Of a stretch of DNA of 64,000 nucleotides, positions 1 through 11,277 are shown piece after piece. Source of the DNA: Apoderus coryli (lineage: Eukaryota > Arthropoda > Insecta > Coleoptera > Attelabidae); NCBI GenBank assembly GCA_911728435.2, contig OU452202.1, forward strand, positions 7,853,135 to 7,917,134. The letters run 5' to 3'. The notes under the pieces are model-generated. The model had not been told where the DNA came from. It did not search any database and saw only the letters and a program-made list of their open reading frames with translations. The position numbers and the translations under genes are program-made. The number at the start of each line of letters is the position of its first letter. Positions within the stretch are counted from its first letter, which is position 1.

Positions 1-1080
1 CGGAAAAATGAAAAATGATGCAGAAAACTTTTCGTGACTGCCTGTTTGGGAAGGCCTCCGAATAGTAAATAAACAAATATTTATTACATAACTGAATTTA
101 TATCATGCTTATGGTAAGCAAATGTTACTATGATTATCAAGAAAAAATGTCTACTTTAATTAATGAATGAATGAAAATGCAAAACCATCATATCATAAAT
201 TTTGGTTCTCAGGTTTAAGAATGATTGGTAACTTTAACTCAAGAACAACTCAAAACAAAGTTGAACTCTATAAATACCCTAAAATAAAAAGTATTTATCA
301 TTTTCTGAAGTAATCCATATATCCAAGAATTGTGTGTTTAATTTTTGGAAGAATTTTTATCTAAAAATGAATATCAAAGTAACATTGTAAGTAATATCAC
401 AATGCGGCGCTCTACTGAGTACTGATGATACTGCTGAACTACATTGTGCTGTGTTTGTTTAAGTCTCTCAGTACCGGATAGGATAGGTGTCTCAGTTCTT
501 TATTGATTGATGATGTTTGAGGAGAACTCTAAAAATAAGTCTCTCATTTTTAATCATGTACCAAATACAAGAGGCTTATTAATATATAAAGTAATTCTGT
601 TTGTGTGTGACTGGTATTAATAATTATTTCACAAATCTCTATTGGGTCGACCGTTAACCAGTAACTAGTTGTTAAACCGAATTAAAATCGTTTACTTCTA
701 AATCGTGACTAATTTATAATACTTGTCTACCCTTAACCAACGCTACTGGTCAGAATTTCAGTATGCTGGTTGTTCAATTAGTATAAACAATAATAATATA
801 GGAAATTCTTTTGTTGTTTACTGAAGTGTAACTGATATTTTAATGAAATGTTATTATTCCCGCATGAAGGCTTACAGGCGTTAAATAGATCGTTTATTGA
901 TGCAACGGGATTTGAAAGATTGGTAATATCTTTGGAGAAAATTGAAGATATAACTAGTGGCATTTTATCAAACTACATATTTGATCAGTTCAGAAAGTTT
1001 GAGTACGAGTGTAAATAATAATAATAATGAACTTTGATTATGTTAATGGTGACTAAAAACGTTAGTATAAAAGGTTTATT
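1..1080. other. no gene recognised
   Basis: AT-rich DNA. A 61-codon reading frame on the minus strand at 778-963 has no recognisable motif and is closed upstream by stops, so I do not call it a gene. Confidence 0.6.
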
Positions 1081-1650
1081 TTATATAATTATTGTAACGT
1101 TTTTCGTGGTTCGTCGTGTGATATAACAACGCGCTTTACTTAAAACTAATTTATTTACACTTAATATCTAAACACTTAAACAAACTAATATGACTTATTT
1201 ATTTCACTATTATCAACTATTGACCGTTCTCTTCATAACTGTCCTCTGTCCCTGTTATACGTTGTAGTTGGGCTTCTTTCTCGAACACTTCCAGTGAGTA
1301 TTCGAACACGCTGGCGCACGTATGTCCATTCTAGATCCATACGGTAAGCGAGGCACATCTTACCAAATTAACACAGCGCTGCCACGGACGAGGTACAGCC
1401 TACTAAATCTGTACAGAGTAGCCTCCCGTTGGTTTGAGCGCGAGCTTTTGGGAACGGTGCATCTACTATATATCAAGCCAACGTTGGATGCCGGATGTAT
1501 TTACTTCTCCCTAAGCGTTGGGGACATTTCTATATACGTCACATTATTGAGCTTTCTACGATACCTACGCATTAGGTATATTCAGAAATTATTAGTAAGG
1601 ATTTTATTATGTTTGTTATTTGGCATGGACTTTTTGTTTGTTATGTGTAT
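1080..1650 (-). repeat. GC-richer block, possible LTR-like remnant
   Basis: This block is clearly richer in G and C than its surroundings between about 1,200 and 1,560. Read on the minus strand it has a TATA-like stretch near 1,470, then a GC-rich part, then several AATAAA-like signals near 1,150-1,215. That order resembles the promoter and polyadenylation layout of a retroelement LTR. I found no matching partner repeat, primer-binding site or gag/pol sequence, so a host promoter or first exon is also possible. The 113-codon + frame at 1,322-1,663 has no known motif. Confidence 0.25.
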
Positions 1651-2203
1651 ACAGGGTGTTTAAAAAAGACACGGCAATATTTATTTATATTTTATGGAAA
1701 AAAGTTCCAATAAACATACGTCCGGAAAAGCATTTTTTCCAAGATACAAGGTGTTAAACTTTTTTTTGTAAATAATGATTTTTTTATTGGTATTGATCAG
1801 TAAACAAAATCAACATCCGTGGTTGAAGAATTTTGGCAATTTTGTGCAAAAGCCATTGCCAGAATGCCATACGTGGCGTAAAATCATCAGGAATAAGTGC
1901 TTGAATGTGGTATGGATATAACTAATTGTCCTTAAGAATGCGCCAAACAGTACTACTTATTACTTACATTCAAAACTCGGCAAGATTTGGAGTAGCAGTA
2001 CCTGGATTTTCTTCAACCAATATTGGTGAAAACCTTCAACATAAAATATTTAGAAAAAATATTGACTATTTTTTCAGTATACTAATAGCTAAAAATACGT
2101 ATTATTTACTAGTTAACGAAGGGACTTGGTGCTATGGTTAATATTGGAATGTCAGAAATCGGTAGTTGCGCTATGTCCACCTTATTCTGGGACACCCTGT
2201 ATA
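1649..2203. mobile_element. short inverted-terminal element, ACAGGGTGT ends
   Basis: The left end reads TATACAGGGTGTTTAAA and the right end GGGACACCCTGTATATA, which are inverted to each other over the ACAGGGTGT core and flanked by TA. About 0.55 kb long with no transposase, so a non-autonomous Tc1/mariner-type element is likely. The same end motif recurs at 11,124, 16,620, 27,206, 40,097 and 54,767. Confidence 0.6.
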
Positions 2204-2493
2204 TACACAATTTTAAGTACATACTGATGATGACCATATTTTTGTGGTGAAGACATGTCTACTAAACCATATCTAGCTATTAAATTCTGCATAAGCTATT
2301 GATTGAAACACACTATTCAGTCGACTGTATATAATATCATATACACAAATTATTAATCTTTGATAATAATAATAATAAAATAATTCCTTTATAAAATATT
2401 AAAGAACAGCCTGAAGAAGTAATGTAGTTCTAGATCTTCAGTTTTCGAGTAAAATTATCGATAGTCTTGATTGCACTTGTTATATTACTACTG

Positions 2494-2527
<34 letters not shown>

Positions 2528-3230
2528 TCTTTATTGACAACCAACAAATTAAATTGCAAAAAAACAAACAACACTATAAATTTGTTCTAATTAAATAAAC
2601 TAATTACACCTAACATAAAAATGAAAAAGAGATATACAAATTTATAAAAAAAAGACGACTACTAATTGCATAATAGATATAATAGACTATAATCACGATC
2701 ATACAAATCGCTCGTAATTGCTCAACTGTAAATTATATGCATGTTAATTGAAGAAAATGTCTCTACGGATAATATTTGTACTATTTTTTTTTTAAACTAA
2801 TACCTAACTAACACACATTATAATTCCTCGTTACGTAATCCAGACATGATGTTGATCTTTGTCAAGGGATATGTGGTTAATGGATGATTCATCTTGTATG
2901 TGTATGTATTGTATTTATACTTTGTTAATAGTTTTTGGCCATGCTCTAACATCTAGAGTCCCCCTACAAAAACACACAACATAAACTGTCCCAATATAGA
3001 TCCCTGTGGATCGTCACTCATCGCTAAGTAACGGTTTATTTGAAAATATTGTCCCCTACGAAAATTGATATGCCGTGCTGGAATTACCCATTTTTTGTTA
3101 AAATATGGGTGCACCTTAAAATACTGTCACAAAAGTAACAAAACAGTGTCATTTCTTTAAATATTTTCTCATTTATACAATAGGTTTTTTTTTATTTTTC
3201 GAAGAAAAAAAATCCTATTAATCAAATCAA
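2204..3230. other. unassigned DNA with an (AAT)n tract
   Basis: An (AAT)n microsatellite lies at about 2,496-2,525. Read on the minus strand, the sequence beside it gives CAATAAAGACATTATTATT, the usual look of a LINE 3' end, so 2,496-2,720 is probably a LINE tail. I see nothing else. Confidence 0.45.
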
Positions 3231-3233
3231 ATT

Positions 3234-3276
3234 CCAAACATGTTTCGACCTTACCTACATAAGGTTATCTTCAGTG
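3234..3276 (-). ncRNA. hammerhead-ribozyme-like motif
   Basis: On the minus strand the core CTGAAGA is followed by a hairpin with the arms ACCTTA and TAAGGT, and then CGAAAC and ATGTT. This is the order CUGANGA, stem II, GAAA, short stem III, NUH of a hammerhead. There are one or two extra bases between the core and stem II, so catalysis is not assured. Other such motifs in the window lie in retroelement-derived repeats. Confidence 0.5.
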
Positions 3277-3769
3277 ATTTATAACCTTTTAACACTTTTA
3301 ACACTTGCCTACACTAGTCCTTTTGCGAAATTCAAGAGTCGAACATGGTATAACCTAAACTCTCTGATTCTCGAACTCACAGGTTTATCATATACAGTGA
3401 GGCTCAAAAGCCTGAAATAAATTCAATTCAAATTCAGGTAATTAATTTTGGTAAAATGGATGTCCCATTTAAAAGATATGAGGACACACATATTTTTTAA
3501 ATGGATACCCTTATAAGTATGTTAATATATTTTTGGATGCAGGGGAACATTCTAGATATATTATATGTAGCATATTATATGTCTAAAATGAAAGATTGGC
3601 GCGAAATTTTAGATTGAATAATTCAATATCTCAATTTACAAGAACTGAGGTACTGCTAAATTAAACAAAATCCCTTGTGTAGGTAAAATCAGAATCATGG
3701 CCGCTATGCCACAACATTATTTTCTTTTTAAAAAATACTACAATTTAAAAAAAAAATAGTACATTCTTA

Positions 3770-3895
3770 GGTGGAGATGCAATTTTAGTCACGAAATAAA
3801 AATTGAATCTCCACAAAAATAAATTTAATAGAAATCCTTATCAATGACGAGACATGTTTCGGAACTCAACCTAGTTCCATCATAATCAGTGGCAG
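3770..3895 (-). repeat. dispersed repeat with degenerate hammerhead core
   Basis: On the minus strand the repeat reads CTGATTATGATGGAAC, a loop, GTTCCGAAACATGTC, then about 40 bases later TGTGGAGATT with an AT-rich tail. The same layout is at 38.24, 40.98, 44.81 and 52.88 kb. The CTGATGA core is broken by a three-base insertion here. The outer 48 bases (3,770-3,817) can fold as a separate hairpin. Confidence 0.55.
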
Positions 3896-4028
3896 AAAAG
3901 GAGAAACTTCAGAGATTAACAAATCCAACTTATTTAAAATTTCTATTCAGGTCATTTTTATGGAAAAGATAAAAGAAAGAAAAGATAAACTAAGCATTAT
4001 TTGTTGTAATCTAGTTTTTCTATTATAG

Positions 4029-4121
4029 ATTACAATTTTAGAAATTTTTTAATATTCGAGAAAATTAACGTGTTCTTCTTTTACATTTTCTCCGAATATT
4101 AAAAAATTTTTAAAATTGTGA
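4029..4121. repeat. AT-rich hairpin inside the 3.4-4.2 kb element
   Basis: An inverted repeat with arms of about 35 bases (4,029-4,064 and 4,087-4,121) around the shared segment TTTTTTAATATTCG. It is probably a structural part of the surrounding element. Confidence 0.55.
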
Positions 4122-4214
4122 TCGGCATTTGATAAATGACTTGATGTGTTTCACCAAAATGAATTACCTGAATTTTAATTGAATTCATGCCAGACTTTTG
4201 GGCCTCACTGTATG

Positions 4215-5300
4215 AAACACTACACTGTTGCCAATTTGTGAGTTGTTTCTTTGTACATTTAAATGCTCGTTATATTGCCCTCGCTTTAAAAACATTTTGG
4301 CGCAAAAAGTGGGACCAGCGTTAGAATGCACACTTAGTAGTTATTTTCATTTTTTAATATAGTGTGTCTGAAACGCCTATATATTGTTAATTATTATTAT
4401 GTCAGCATAAAATAATAATAATAATTTAAAACTACGTATAAATTAAATATTAATAATGATACTCGATAGAAATAACATTCGATCCCGAAACGTGTTTTAT
4501 GACCAGATATTAGCCATTCCGACTCTGGTGGTTAAAAGGCTTTTTTTTTTATTTGATCTTTGCCATCAGCTTCTGCGAACGGAGAAGATATTCGTCTGGA
4601 GCATTGATCCTTCGAATAAATATCATTTTTAGTTCATAATTTTATCAGCAGGATTGAGACATTGCTAGGTTGCCGTTCATCGAAAATGAAATCCTTGATT
4701 ATAGAAAACCGAAGGGAAAAATAAATAACGATATACATATAACAAAATAATTTGATAGCTGTAATTACAAATATTAGCTATATAGTCTGAGTTTATTTAA
4801 AGTAAAGGGTGTAATAAGGCAGGTGACACAGGTCATACGTATAATGTATATTTCTACCTATATATACTTACTTAAATTAAATATATTATAGTCAACAAAA
4901 GCTTTGTGTTTGGGTTTCAGTGCTCCCATATGAAATATAAAACTAATATGTTCTTATTTTAAGATACTTATCGTATTCACTTCGCACAAATACGAGGATA
5001 AGTCCGTGACTTTTAAAGGAAACCATTTTTTTTGCATAAAATAATTTTTCTGCCGACACTATGAGAAAATTGAATTTTACTGCTTCCATAGGGACGAGAA
5101 AGTATGCATTTCTAAGGCTAGCGCTACAAAACACTCAAAAATGGCTAGGCAAGAAAATTATTTTTATGTATTTGTAATAGATGGCGGCACAATAATAAAA
5201 GCTATTAACAATGATGACAGTCCAATGTGACAGTGGTTGTCAAAAATCGAGCGCGTCTTAAAATATTCAATTTGAATTTGATTCATCATTTATAGGTATA
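4215..5300. other. no gene recognised
   Basis: AT-rich sequence with short open frames on both strands and no motif I recognise. A GATCCCGAAACGTG stretch near 4,482 resembles the 3' half of the hammerhead motifs, but no CTGANGA partner is in place. Confidence 0.5.
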
Positions 5301-5305
5301 ATAAG

Positions 5306-5806
5306 CATGGAATCTCTGATTGATCGTAGTGACGAGGAAATTGAGTATTGTACCCCGCCTGAAATTCACGAGAAATCGAACGAAGTTTCGATGAATTTGC
5401 TGCCGGAAAAATCAAGTACCACATATGAACTTCAGTATAAACTGTGTATTGGTGTAGTGCTAAAAACGTTAAAAACTATAGTGAAAATGTGATTTTGACG
5501 TATTTATCGGATCTTTCACAAAAATATCAATCTTCAACACTGTGGTCAATTCATTCCATGTTAAAATCTACGCTATTAGTTAAAAATATCGTAAACATTA
5601 GAAATTTTACAAAAGTGACTGCTTTTTTAAAGAAGAAATATGTTGGCCACATTGCTAAAAAGCCAAAAATTTTCGACCAACCGGATATTGAAAAATTTCT
5701 TGAAACTGTACCGGATGAAATACATTTAATGACAAAGGAAAGCAATCATATTTTCTTTTTTGTATTACCTGCAATTGTACGGTGCCGGCAGAAAAATAAT
5801 GTGTAA
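5306..5806 (+). pseudogene. tyrosine recombinase (Crypton-like) remnant
   Basis: The frame opens at ATG 5,307 with an acidic N-terminus (MESLIDRSDEEIEY). It is interrupted near 5,450 and continues one frame over as an alpha-helical domain to about 5,750. The part reading VILTYLSDLSQKYQSSTLW, followed by IHSMLKSTLL and KFLETVPDEI, looks like the SAM-like N-terminal DNA-binding domain and start of the catalytic domain of eukaryotic tyrosine recombinases, as in Crypton-type elements and the XerD-like proteins of insects. The catalytic half with its R-H-R-Y residues is missing: the frame ends at a stop at 5,804 just before the neighbouring hairpin. Family assignment is by motif only. Confidence 0.55.
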
Positions 5807-5813
5807 ACCATGC

Positions 5814-5912
5814 CGGTAAAGTGATTTTTTCAGGCTTCAAGAAGTGTCCGGGCTCGCTAAAGCTCGCCCGTACATTTCTTCTTTCAGCCTTAAAAAATGA
5901 CACTTTACCGCC
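5814..5912. repeat. 100-nt GC-capped hairpin
   Basis: The arms begin GGTAAAGTG and end CACTTTACC. The tip is GGGCTCGC, TAAA, GCTCGCCC-like, so a stem of about 40 pairs with a few mismatches forms. It sits exactly where the recombinase reading frame is lost, so it may be a small foldback element that inserted there. Confidence 0.6.
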
Positions 5913-5984
5913 TAGGAATACAATATACTATTATTTGTCTACATAATCTGTTTTTAGCTAATTTATTTAGTCCTTCTACCTAAC

Positions 5985-6530
5985 AAGATTCTTTTCAAGG
6001 CATGACCTCTTCATTCGACCCGAATTTCCTATCACCGAGCCATTTCTTCAAGTTTGGAAACAGGAAATAGTCGCAGGAGACTACATCTGGAGAATAATAT
6101 GGTAGACGAAGTAGCTATTGTGATTCTTCACGTGGTCACACTGTTGTGTTTATGGTCGATCGTGAGCAATCATGGCACCCAACGCGCTGACAGCTTTTTA
6201 ATATCCAAATCTTCATGCAAATTGTGAGACACGAGCTCAGTTGAGATGGCTATAGCATCAGCCAACTCACGTACTTTCAATCTTCTATCGTCCAATATCA
6301 TTCCATGGATTTTATCGACCATTTCTGGCGTAACGACATCTTTTCGGTCACATGAACGTTCAGTGTGTCTTGTACTGGTGCAGCCGGAACTCAGTAAACC
6401 ACTTTTTAACCATTGAAATTGACAATGCAGGGTCCCTATTGTCTATCCAGCCGTAATGGTTTCATATTGCGCAAAAAGTAATACTTAATCAGCACATGAA
6501 ATTCACTGTTTTCCATTTTTGTGGAACTTA
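5985..6530 (-). mobile_element. mariner element, internally deleted
   Basis: Read on the minus strand, 6,510 down to 6,180 gives a mariner N-terminus: MENSEFHVLIKYYFLRN, then GMILDDRRLKVRELADAIAIS and KKLSARWVPWLLT. These are the paired helix-turn-helix regions. From about 6,120 to 5,990 it jumps to the C-terminus with YYSPDVVSCDYFLFPNLKKW, which carries the third catalytic aspartate (the D of CDYF). The middle, with the first two catalytic aspartates, is deleted, and there are stops and frame breaks. It cannot encode an active transposase. Confidence 0.8.
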
Positions 6531-6599
6531 ACGAGGTTAACTATGCTTTCAATAGCTGTCAAACTAAATGACGCGGCTTGCTCAAAATTTTATTTCACA

Positions 6600-7255
6600 A
6601 TACTCAATTCAACGATCTGGATGAGGATGTTCATCAATGGACAAAATGACTTTTCATTGCATATTCTGGGAAATTAGAGGAGGTCTACCAGCTCTAGGCT
6701 GATTCCGTACGTGTCCTACTGTTCTAAATTTCTTTTCAATTCTTCACCATAGACTGAGATATCCCAGTGTAGAATATTTATTATTAAACATTTCGCAAGC
6801 CTCATTATTTGAGTTTTGGTTCGATCACCACATCCAATCATAACTTAATATTGCAATTTGTTGAGTTTCGCTTAAATAATTTATCTTGTTTTGGCAATTT
6901 TAACTTTTACGACAGAGAAGGAAGTAAAAATCAAAAAATTTTTAACACAATGATTTTTTATTAGTGCGTTTTGTGCTATGCAACCGTAAATATCGTGATA
7001 ACCGTTGACTTTAGGTGAATTTTCATTTTAGAACATGCAAAATATTGTTAGAATCTTAAGAATAATAAAAAAAAAATATATACAAGGGGTTTCATAAGAA
7101 AAACATATGTAATTACGTTTATCTACTATAGAATCGATCCCTTATACTTTTCTGTTGTGTAAAAACAGGCAACTTAAAACTAAAAGTGGCCTTTCTTCCA
7201 ACAACAAAAAAATGCTTCAAATTTTATTGAATTCTTGCGTGACTTTTGGAACTCA
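6600..7255 (-). mobile_element. second mariner-like N-terminal remnant
   Basis: On the minus strand 6,910-6,610 reads LSETQQIAILSYDW, NNEACEMFNNKYSTLGYLS, EKKFRTVGHVRNQPRAGRPP and then LISQNMQ. This is the helix-turn-helix part of a second mariner-like family, with stops. The AATTCTTGCGTGACTTTTGG stretch before 7,255 resembles the ends of the 3.4-4.2 kb element and may be this element's terminus. No catalytic part is left. Confidence 0.6.
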
Positions 7256-8690
7256 ATGTATATTGTAGTACAAATATATTATATGTGTGTATTGCTTGGT
7301 TGCTGTTTCGTAAATATGCCTGTGGCACTACATGACTTTTGTGTTGTCGATGGCATAGTAATTTCGCCCTAATTTAAACTGTAAATATATTTAAGAAAAA
7401 GTGCTCTTGATTCGACCTTGAGACTTCTTGTCGCACACCAGAACCAGATACACATACTATAATGATATTTTAAACCAAATGGCTGCCTTGGGCAATTATG
7501 ACTTTTGTTTTTATTCTCCAATGAAATTAAAAGTGACTTATGTACTGTATAGTGTACAGGCTCAATTAAATACCATAACATAAATATGAAATTATTTGGT
7601 ACGCATAATAAACTACACATATAATATTAGTGTTTATTTTTAGATAATTAACAAATTTCTAAAGCTTGACGGGGCAATAACTGATATTCCTTACATGTTC
7701 AGTGGATATTCCGGTAGTCACGGTCCTCAGCTCAACAATTTTATGATTTTTTTCGAACATTTCCCTGGTTGTGATCTCAAGGCCTTTAAAGTTGTGAGGC
7801 AATAGTACTCGTGCGACCTTTCTAAAAATTCCGAAGCCCATAAGTGCACTTCTTGCAGTGTTGATAGCATTTCTTGTTTGTTTCGAAGTGGTGTGTTCAA
7901 ATTGAAGTATTTGGTGACTGCATTCTTCTCTGATTATTCCATTTTTACCTAGACAATCACAGAAATGTTTGCATGCTACAGAACTTTTTATGTTTACTAA
8001 TAAAATCCAACACTGTTGCGAATTGTTCGTTTTATTCATAGAATCAGCACTCGTACTTCACATCGCAAGTGTAAATTTTTATCAGAGTTGGTCACAGTGT
8101 TCTTACATTGCAGAACTATATACAATATTCATAATATTTCTTTTTGTATTTGGCTTCCATTATTATGTTCATAAAATATTTAAAGTCAAGAAAATAATCA
8201 AATATAATATGATTCACAAAAATCCAGTTCTACCGGATACAAAGCGTGGCAACCCCGCGGAGGCATTTGTAGCGGTTTGTTTATTGTTTACGCTTGACGT
8301 TGACGTTTGCAGTGCTAGGAGTGGTAGGTATAGTTTTATAACCCGAATTGACTGATTTTTACGAGGCTCTTCCACTTTAGTGCATTTTTAGTGTGTAAAA
8401 CTGGTTTTCCTTTAAATAATGGGGAAAAAATGCTTAGTACATATCGAGTGATTTTCCGAGTGGGGTTATTACGATTCACATGTAAGTCCAATGGCGTAGA
8501 TTTTAGAATTTCGCAGCGATAGCAGTGAACATGAGTTGTATAAACATACTATATTCCTAGGTGCAAGATAGACAGTAATATAGTAAACAACAATAATTGT
8601 AAATTCATACAATTCTTTATATTTCATAATCTGAATTAATAGTAACATAGCAGCGTACATGTAACGTAAAGTTTTCGTTAGGAAAAATAT
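7256..8690. other. unassigned DNA; weak LINE-like frame on minus strand
   Basis: A minus-strand frame at 7,659-8,039 includes NTARSALMGFGIFRKV, which faintly resembles the C-terminal part of LINE reverse transcriptases, but no catalytic motif is present. A CpG-containing stretch at 8,235-8,390 stands out from the AT-rich background and could be a promoter or first exon. Neither is firm. Confidence 0.25.
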
Positions 8691-8860
8691 TATTACGTCT
8701 TTTTTATATATAAGAATGCATATACCGGCTTTATTTATGTGTCTGTTTGTATAATTATTTTATATTGTAGACTTTTATTGTTTTGCTTTGTAATAACTGA
8801 CGTACTACAATTGTATTTTTTTCAATACGTAGTCAATAAAGAATCTATCTATCTAATAAT
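8690..8860 (+). mobile_element. LINE 3' tail
   Basis: Ends with GTCAATAAAGAATCTATCTA and a short (ATCT)n run at 8,843-8,856, the typical 3' end of a non-LTR retrotransposon. No coding sequence remains. Confidence 0.45.
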
Positions 8861-9330
8861 TTGAGAACTGCCGAAATAGCTTTTTTTGTTGGTTTCATAT
8901 TACTTTTGTCTTGTCTAAATGTAGTAGAAACAGATTCCGTTTCTCAGGTTTATTGGAAACTGCAAACACGATTTCAATAGAATTACACTGTATTTTGTTT
9001 ATTTTTTTGAGGTATAAACGCTATATCGGGCAGGAAATCCGTATCCTCGTATTTTTATAAGTACTATTGATTATCTGGACCTCTAAGTACTACTTAAAAA
9101 AGTAACCAGAACCGCAAATATTTAACATAATAACAATAACTAATTATGCTATGGCCTATGTGGAGGACAAAAGTGGACGATGCGATCGTTGCGACTGACG
9201 CCTATTTATCAAAAATCCAGTATATTTTGATTGGCTCAATCGTCTTAGTTTCCCGTTAACCGCGTGACGTCAACGAAGGACAGCTTCATAAGAAAAGTAC
9301 ATTTACCAATACTTGAAATATATCATTTTC
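8860..9330. other. no gene; CCAAT/CRE-like cluster inside
   Basis: No coding signal. The segment 9,175-9,290 is less AT-rich and carries GATTGGCT (inverted CCAAT box, about 9,229) and TGACGTCA (CRE palindrome, about 9,266) within 45 bases; see the separate entry. Confidence 0.4.
9175..9290. promoter_or_regulatory. possible promoter: CCAAT box plus CRE palindrome
   Basis: An inverted CCAAT box (GATTGGCT) and a perfect CREB/ATF palindrome (TGACGTCA) lie 30-40 bases apart in a local GC-richer patch. Such pairs are common in core promoters. No first exon could be placed next to it. An upstream pyd promoter is conceivable but unproven. Confidence 0.2.
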
Positions 9331-9339
9331 CAAAAAATG

Positions 9340-9850
9340 GGTATACATTTATTTTAAAGTCACGTCTTGTAACTGTTGGATTTTCTTGCTTCTAGAAATG
9401 CGAGTTATGAAAATTAAAAACTCCCTCCCTTTTGAACGTTGCTTCATCTCTCAATAAAATGGTATTTAAGAAATATGGATCAATACCTTTTCGTTCAGCA
9501 ACAGCAATTCACAAAAGTCTATAGCCTTGATAATCGATCGTCTGGTAAATAAATGTTGCACTTGTCTCAAGTGGTAAGGATGCAGTTGTTGCTGTTCTGT
9601 TAAGACAGTTGCATAGGAAATACTAGTTCTTAATGCTAATCTACGAGTAGTACTAATTGTGCACTTCTAGGACGTCCTCCGTGTATATTTCTTGTTTGAG
9701 AGAACCAGTTTCGAGTAATCTTTGTACAATTGCCAAGAGGGTTTTCCTATCCGATACATTTCTGGTAGGAAATTTGTCTCCATATCGTCTGATAGCTCCA
9801 TTGGAATTTCCCAAAAACTTGTTCAGCATACGTGTAATTTGCAATTTTTA
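9340..9850 (-). mobile_element. mariner-like transposase remnant
   Basis: Minus-strand reading from 9,844: RRYGDKFPTRNVSDRKTLLA, QRLLETGSLKQ (the N-terminal helix-turn-helix of the DUF4817 type), then STTRRLALRTSISYATV and LHPYHLRQVQHL, and towards 9,390 the remains of the first catalytic region and FNFHNSHF. Frame breaks and a stop occur in each part. It is the same broad family as the complete-length element at 54.8-56.6 kb. The second and third catalytic aspartates were not found. Confidence 0.65.
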
Positions 9851-11277
9851 AAAATAAATAGCGATAATAAAATAAAGTTACATCTCTACAACCTGTCAAA
9901 CAGACTTAACTTAACTTTTTAACAAGAACACCTTTTTATGTACAATGAAGCAAGCTTTTAGATGTTTATGAATTTATTAAAAAAAAAAATGGCACAAAAA
10001 AAAAACAGGGTAATTAAACCCTGTGCTGTGAATGAAATATGAAGATTCGATATACAAACTACGCCAATACTCGTAACTTTTATTAAGATACCTATATAGT
10101 ATAGTTTCGAAGAAAATGCAAAGAAACGATTTTTAAGCGTCACGTTTTAGGGGCTGTAGCTCCCTGAGGGTGCATTTTACGACATATTTTTATTATACGT
10201 AAACTAGAGTTATTTGTGATTTACTATACGCCATCGAAATTGAAACACCTTGTATAATGCAGCTGGGGTTAGTAACAAATTAAAAAGGCTAAATATTTAC
10301 AAATCTGACAGGTCGTCAGTTTAAAGTGACTGATTTTGTTTACCAACTAATTCGACTGAAACGTTAGGCTAACCGATTTTTGTACTAAGTTTAGTATTGA
10401 TTAGTTAACGAGTGCGACCAAAAATAGAAATTTTTCAAGAAATTAATAATAAATATATTATTTTTATTTTATGTCAATGGACCCAAAGAAATAATGTTTC
10501 CAAATCAAAGAGATATTTCTTCGACTCATATCTAAATCAAGAGTTCTTTAAATTAATGCATTTTACTTTAATTCAAGTATTTATTTTTTTCCGTGTAGAG
10601 CTTTTCTGAAAATCAGAAAACAATTTTAAATTAATTAATTTGAAATATTTTTGCATATTTGATTGTCAATCAAAATTTCCTTTTACTTTAAATATTTCAA
10701 ATTTTCTCAAGAAATAACCAGCATTTCAAAGTCTTAATTATTGGTTATTGGTATGGCAGGCTGGCATACGCTAAGTTATTCACAGCGATCTATATTTTAC
10801 GATGTACTTAAGTATTTTTTCTTGATAAATACCTGCCAGTTGCTACTTTTTCACATTTTTTACCCAGTCATTTGAGTTTCCTGTGGTAGCTAAGCTACCA
10901 TGACTAAAATATATCTACGCATAAATTATCCATAATAAGTAATAACCAACACTATATTACCTTTCCTTAGACTATCAATTTCTTGCTTTAATTATCGTTT
11001 ATTATTAATATTTTCAACGCATGCACTCTGCTTGTTGAATAAAATTGTTAACATCAACTACATTGTGTAGAACATGCATTATTGTAATGATAATATTTAC
11101 ACAGCTGACAGAACATTAATTATACAGGGTGTCCGGTAACTACTGACAAACGAAGACAGCAGATGACAAATGATTTCATTATTATTCGAAATGTATTTCA
11201 AAATGTTTGTGATTTTTGGATTATTAAAACTGATAATAATTATTAGAAAATCAAGAATTCTATGATTATAATCATCA
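9851..11277. other. unassigned DNA with isolated repeat ends
   Basis: Contains an isolated ATTGAAACACCTTGTATAA right end at 10,241-10,255 and an isolated TATACAGGGTGTCCGGTA left end at 11,124-11,142, both of the ACAGGGTGT type without clear partners. No coding sequence is recognised. Confidence 0.4.

Larger units (their letters stand above)
3394..4211. mobile_element. inverted-repeat element with nested repeats
   Basis: The left end (TATACAGTGAGGCTCAAAAG) and the right end, read in reverse (ATACAGTGAGGCCCAAAAGT), match over about 65 bp, and each is flanked by TA. No transposase is visible. Two other repeats lie inside: a fragment (about 3,655-3,725) of the element at 47,110-47,535, and a hammerhead-bearing repeat at 3,770-3,895. 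A related end is seen at about 7,213-7,255. Confidence 0.65.

Noticed and set aside
778..963. 61-residue protein on the minus strand
   Set aside because: No homology that I recognise, stops directly upstream, no splice sites that extend it.
4478..4500. CCCGAAACGTG as a further hammerhead
   Set aside because: Only the GAAAC half is present; no CTGANGA box or stem II lies upstream.
7969..8355. 128-codon + strand frame with hydrophobic segments
   Set aside because: It overlaps an equally long opposite frame, ends in unrelated GC-rich sequence, and has no family motif; hydrophobic runs are expected from AT-rich DNA.
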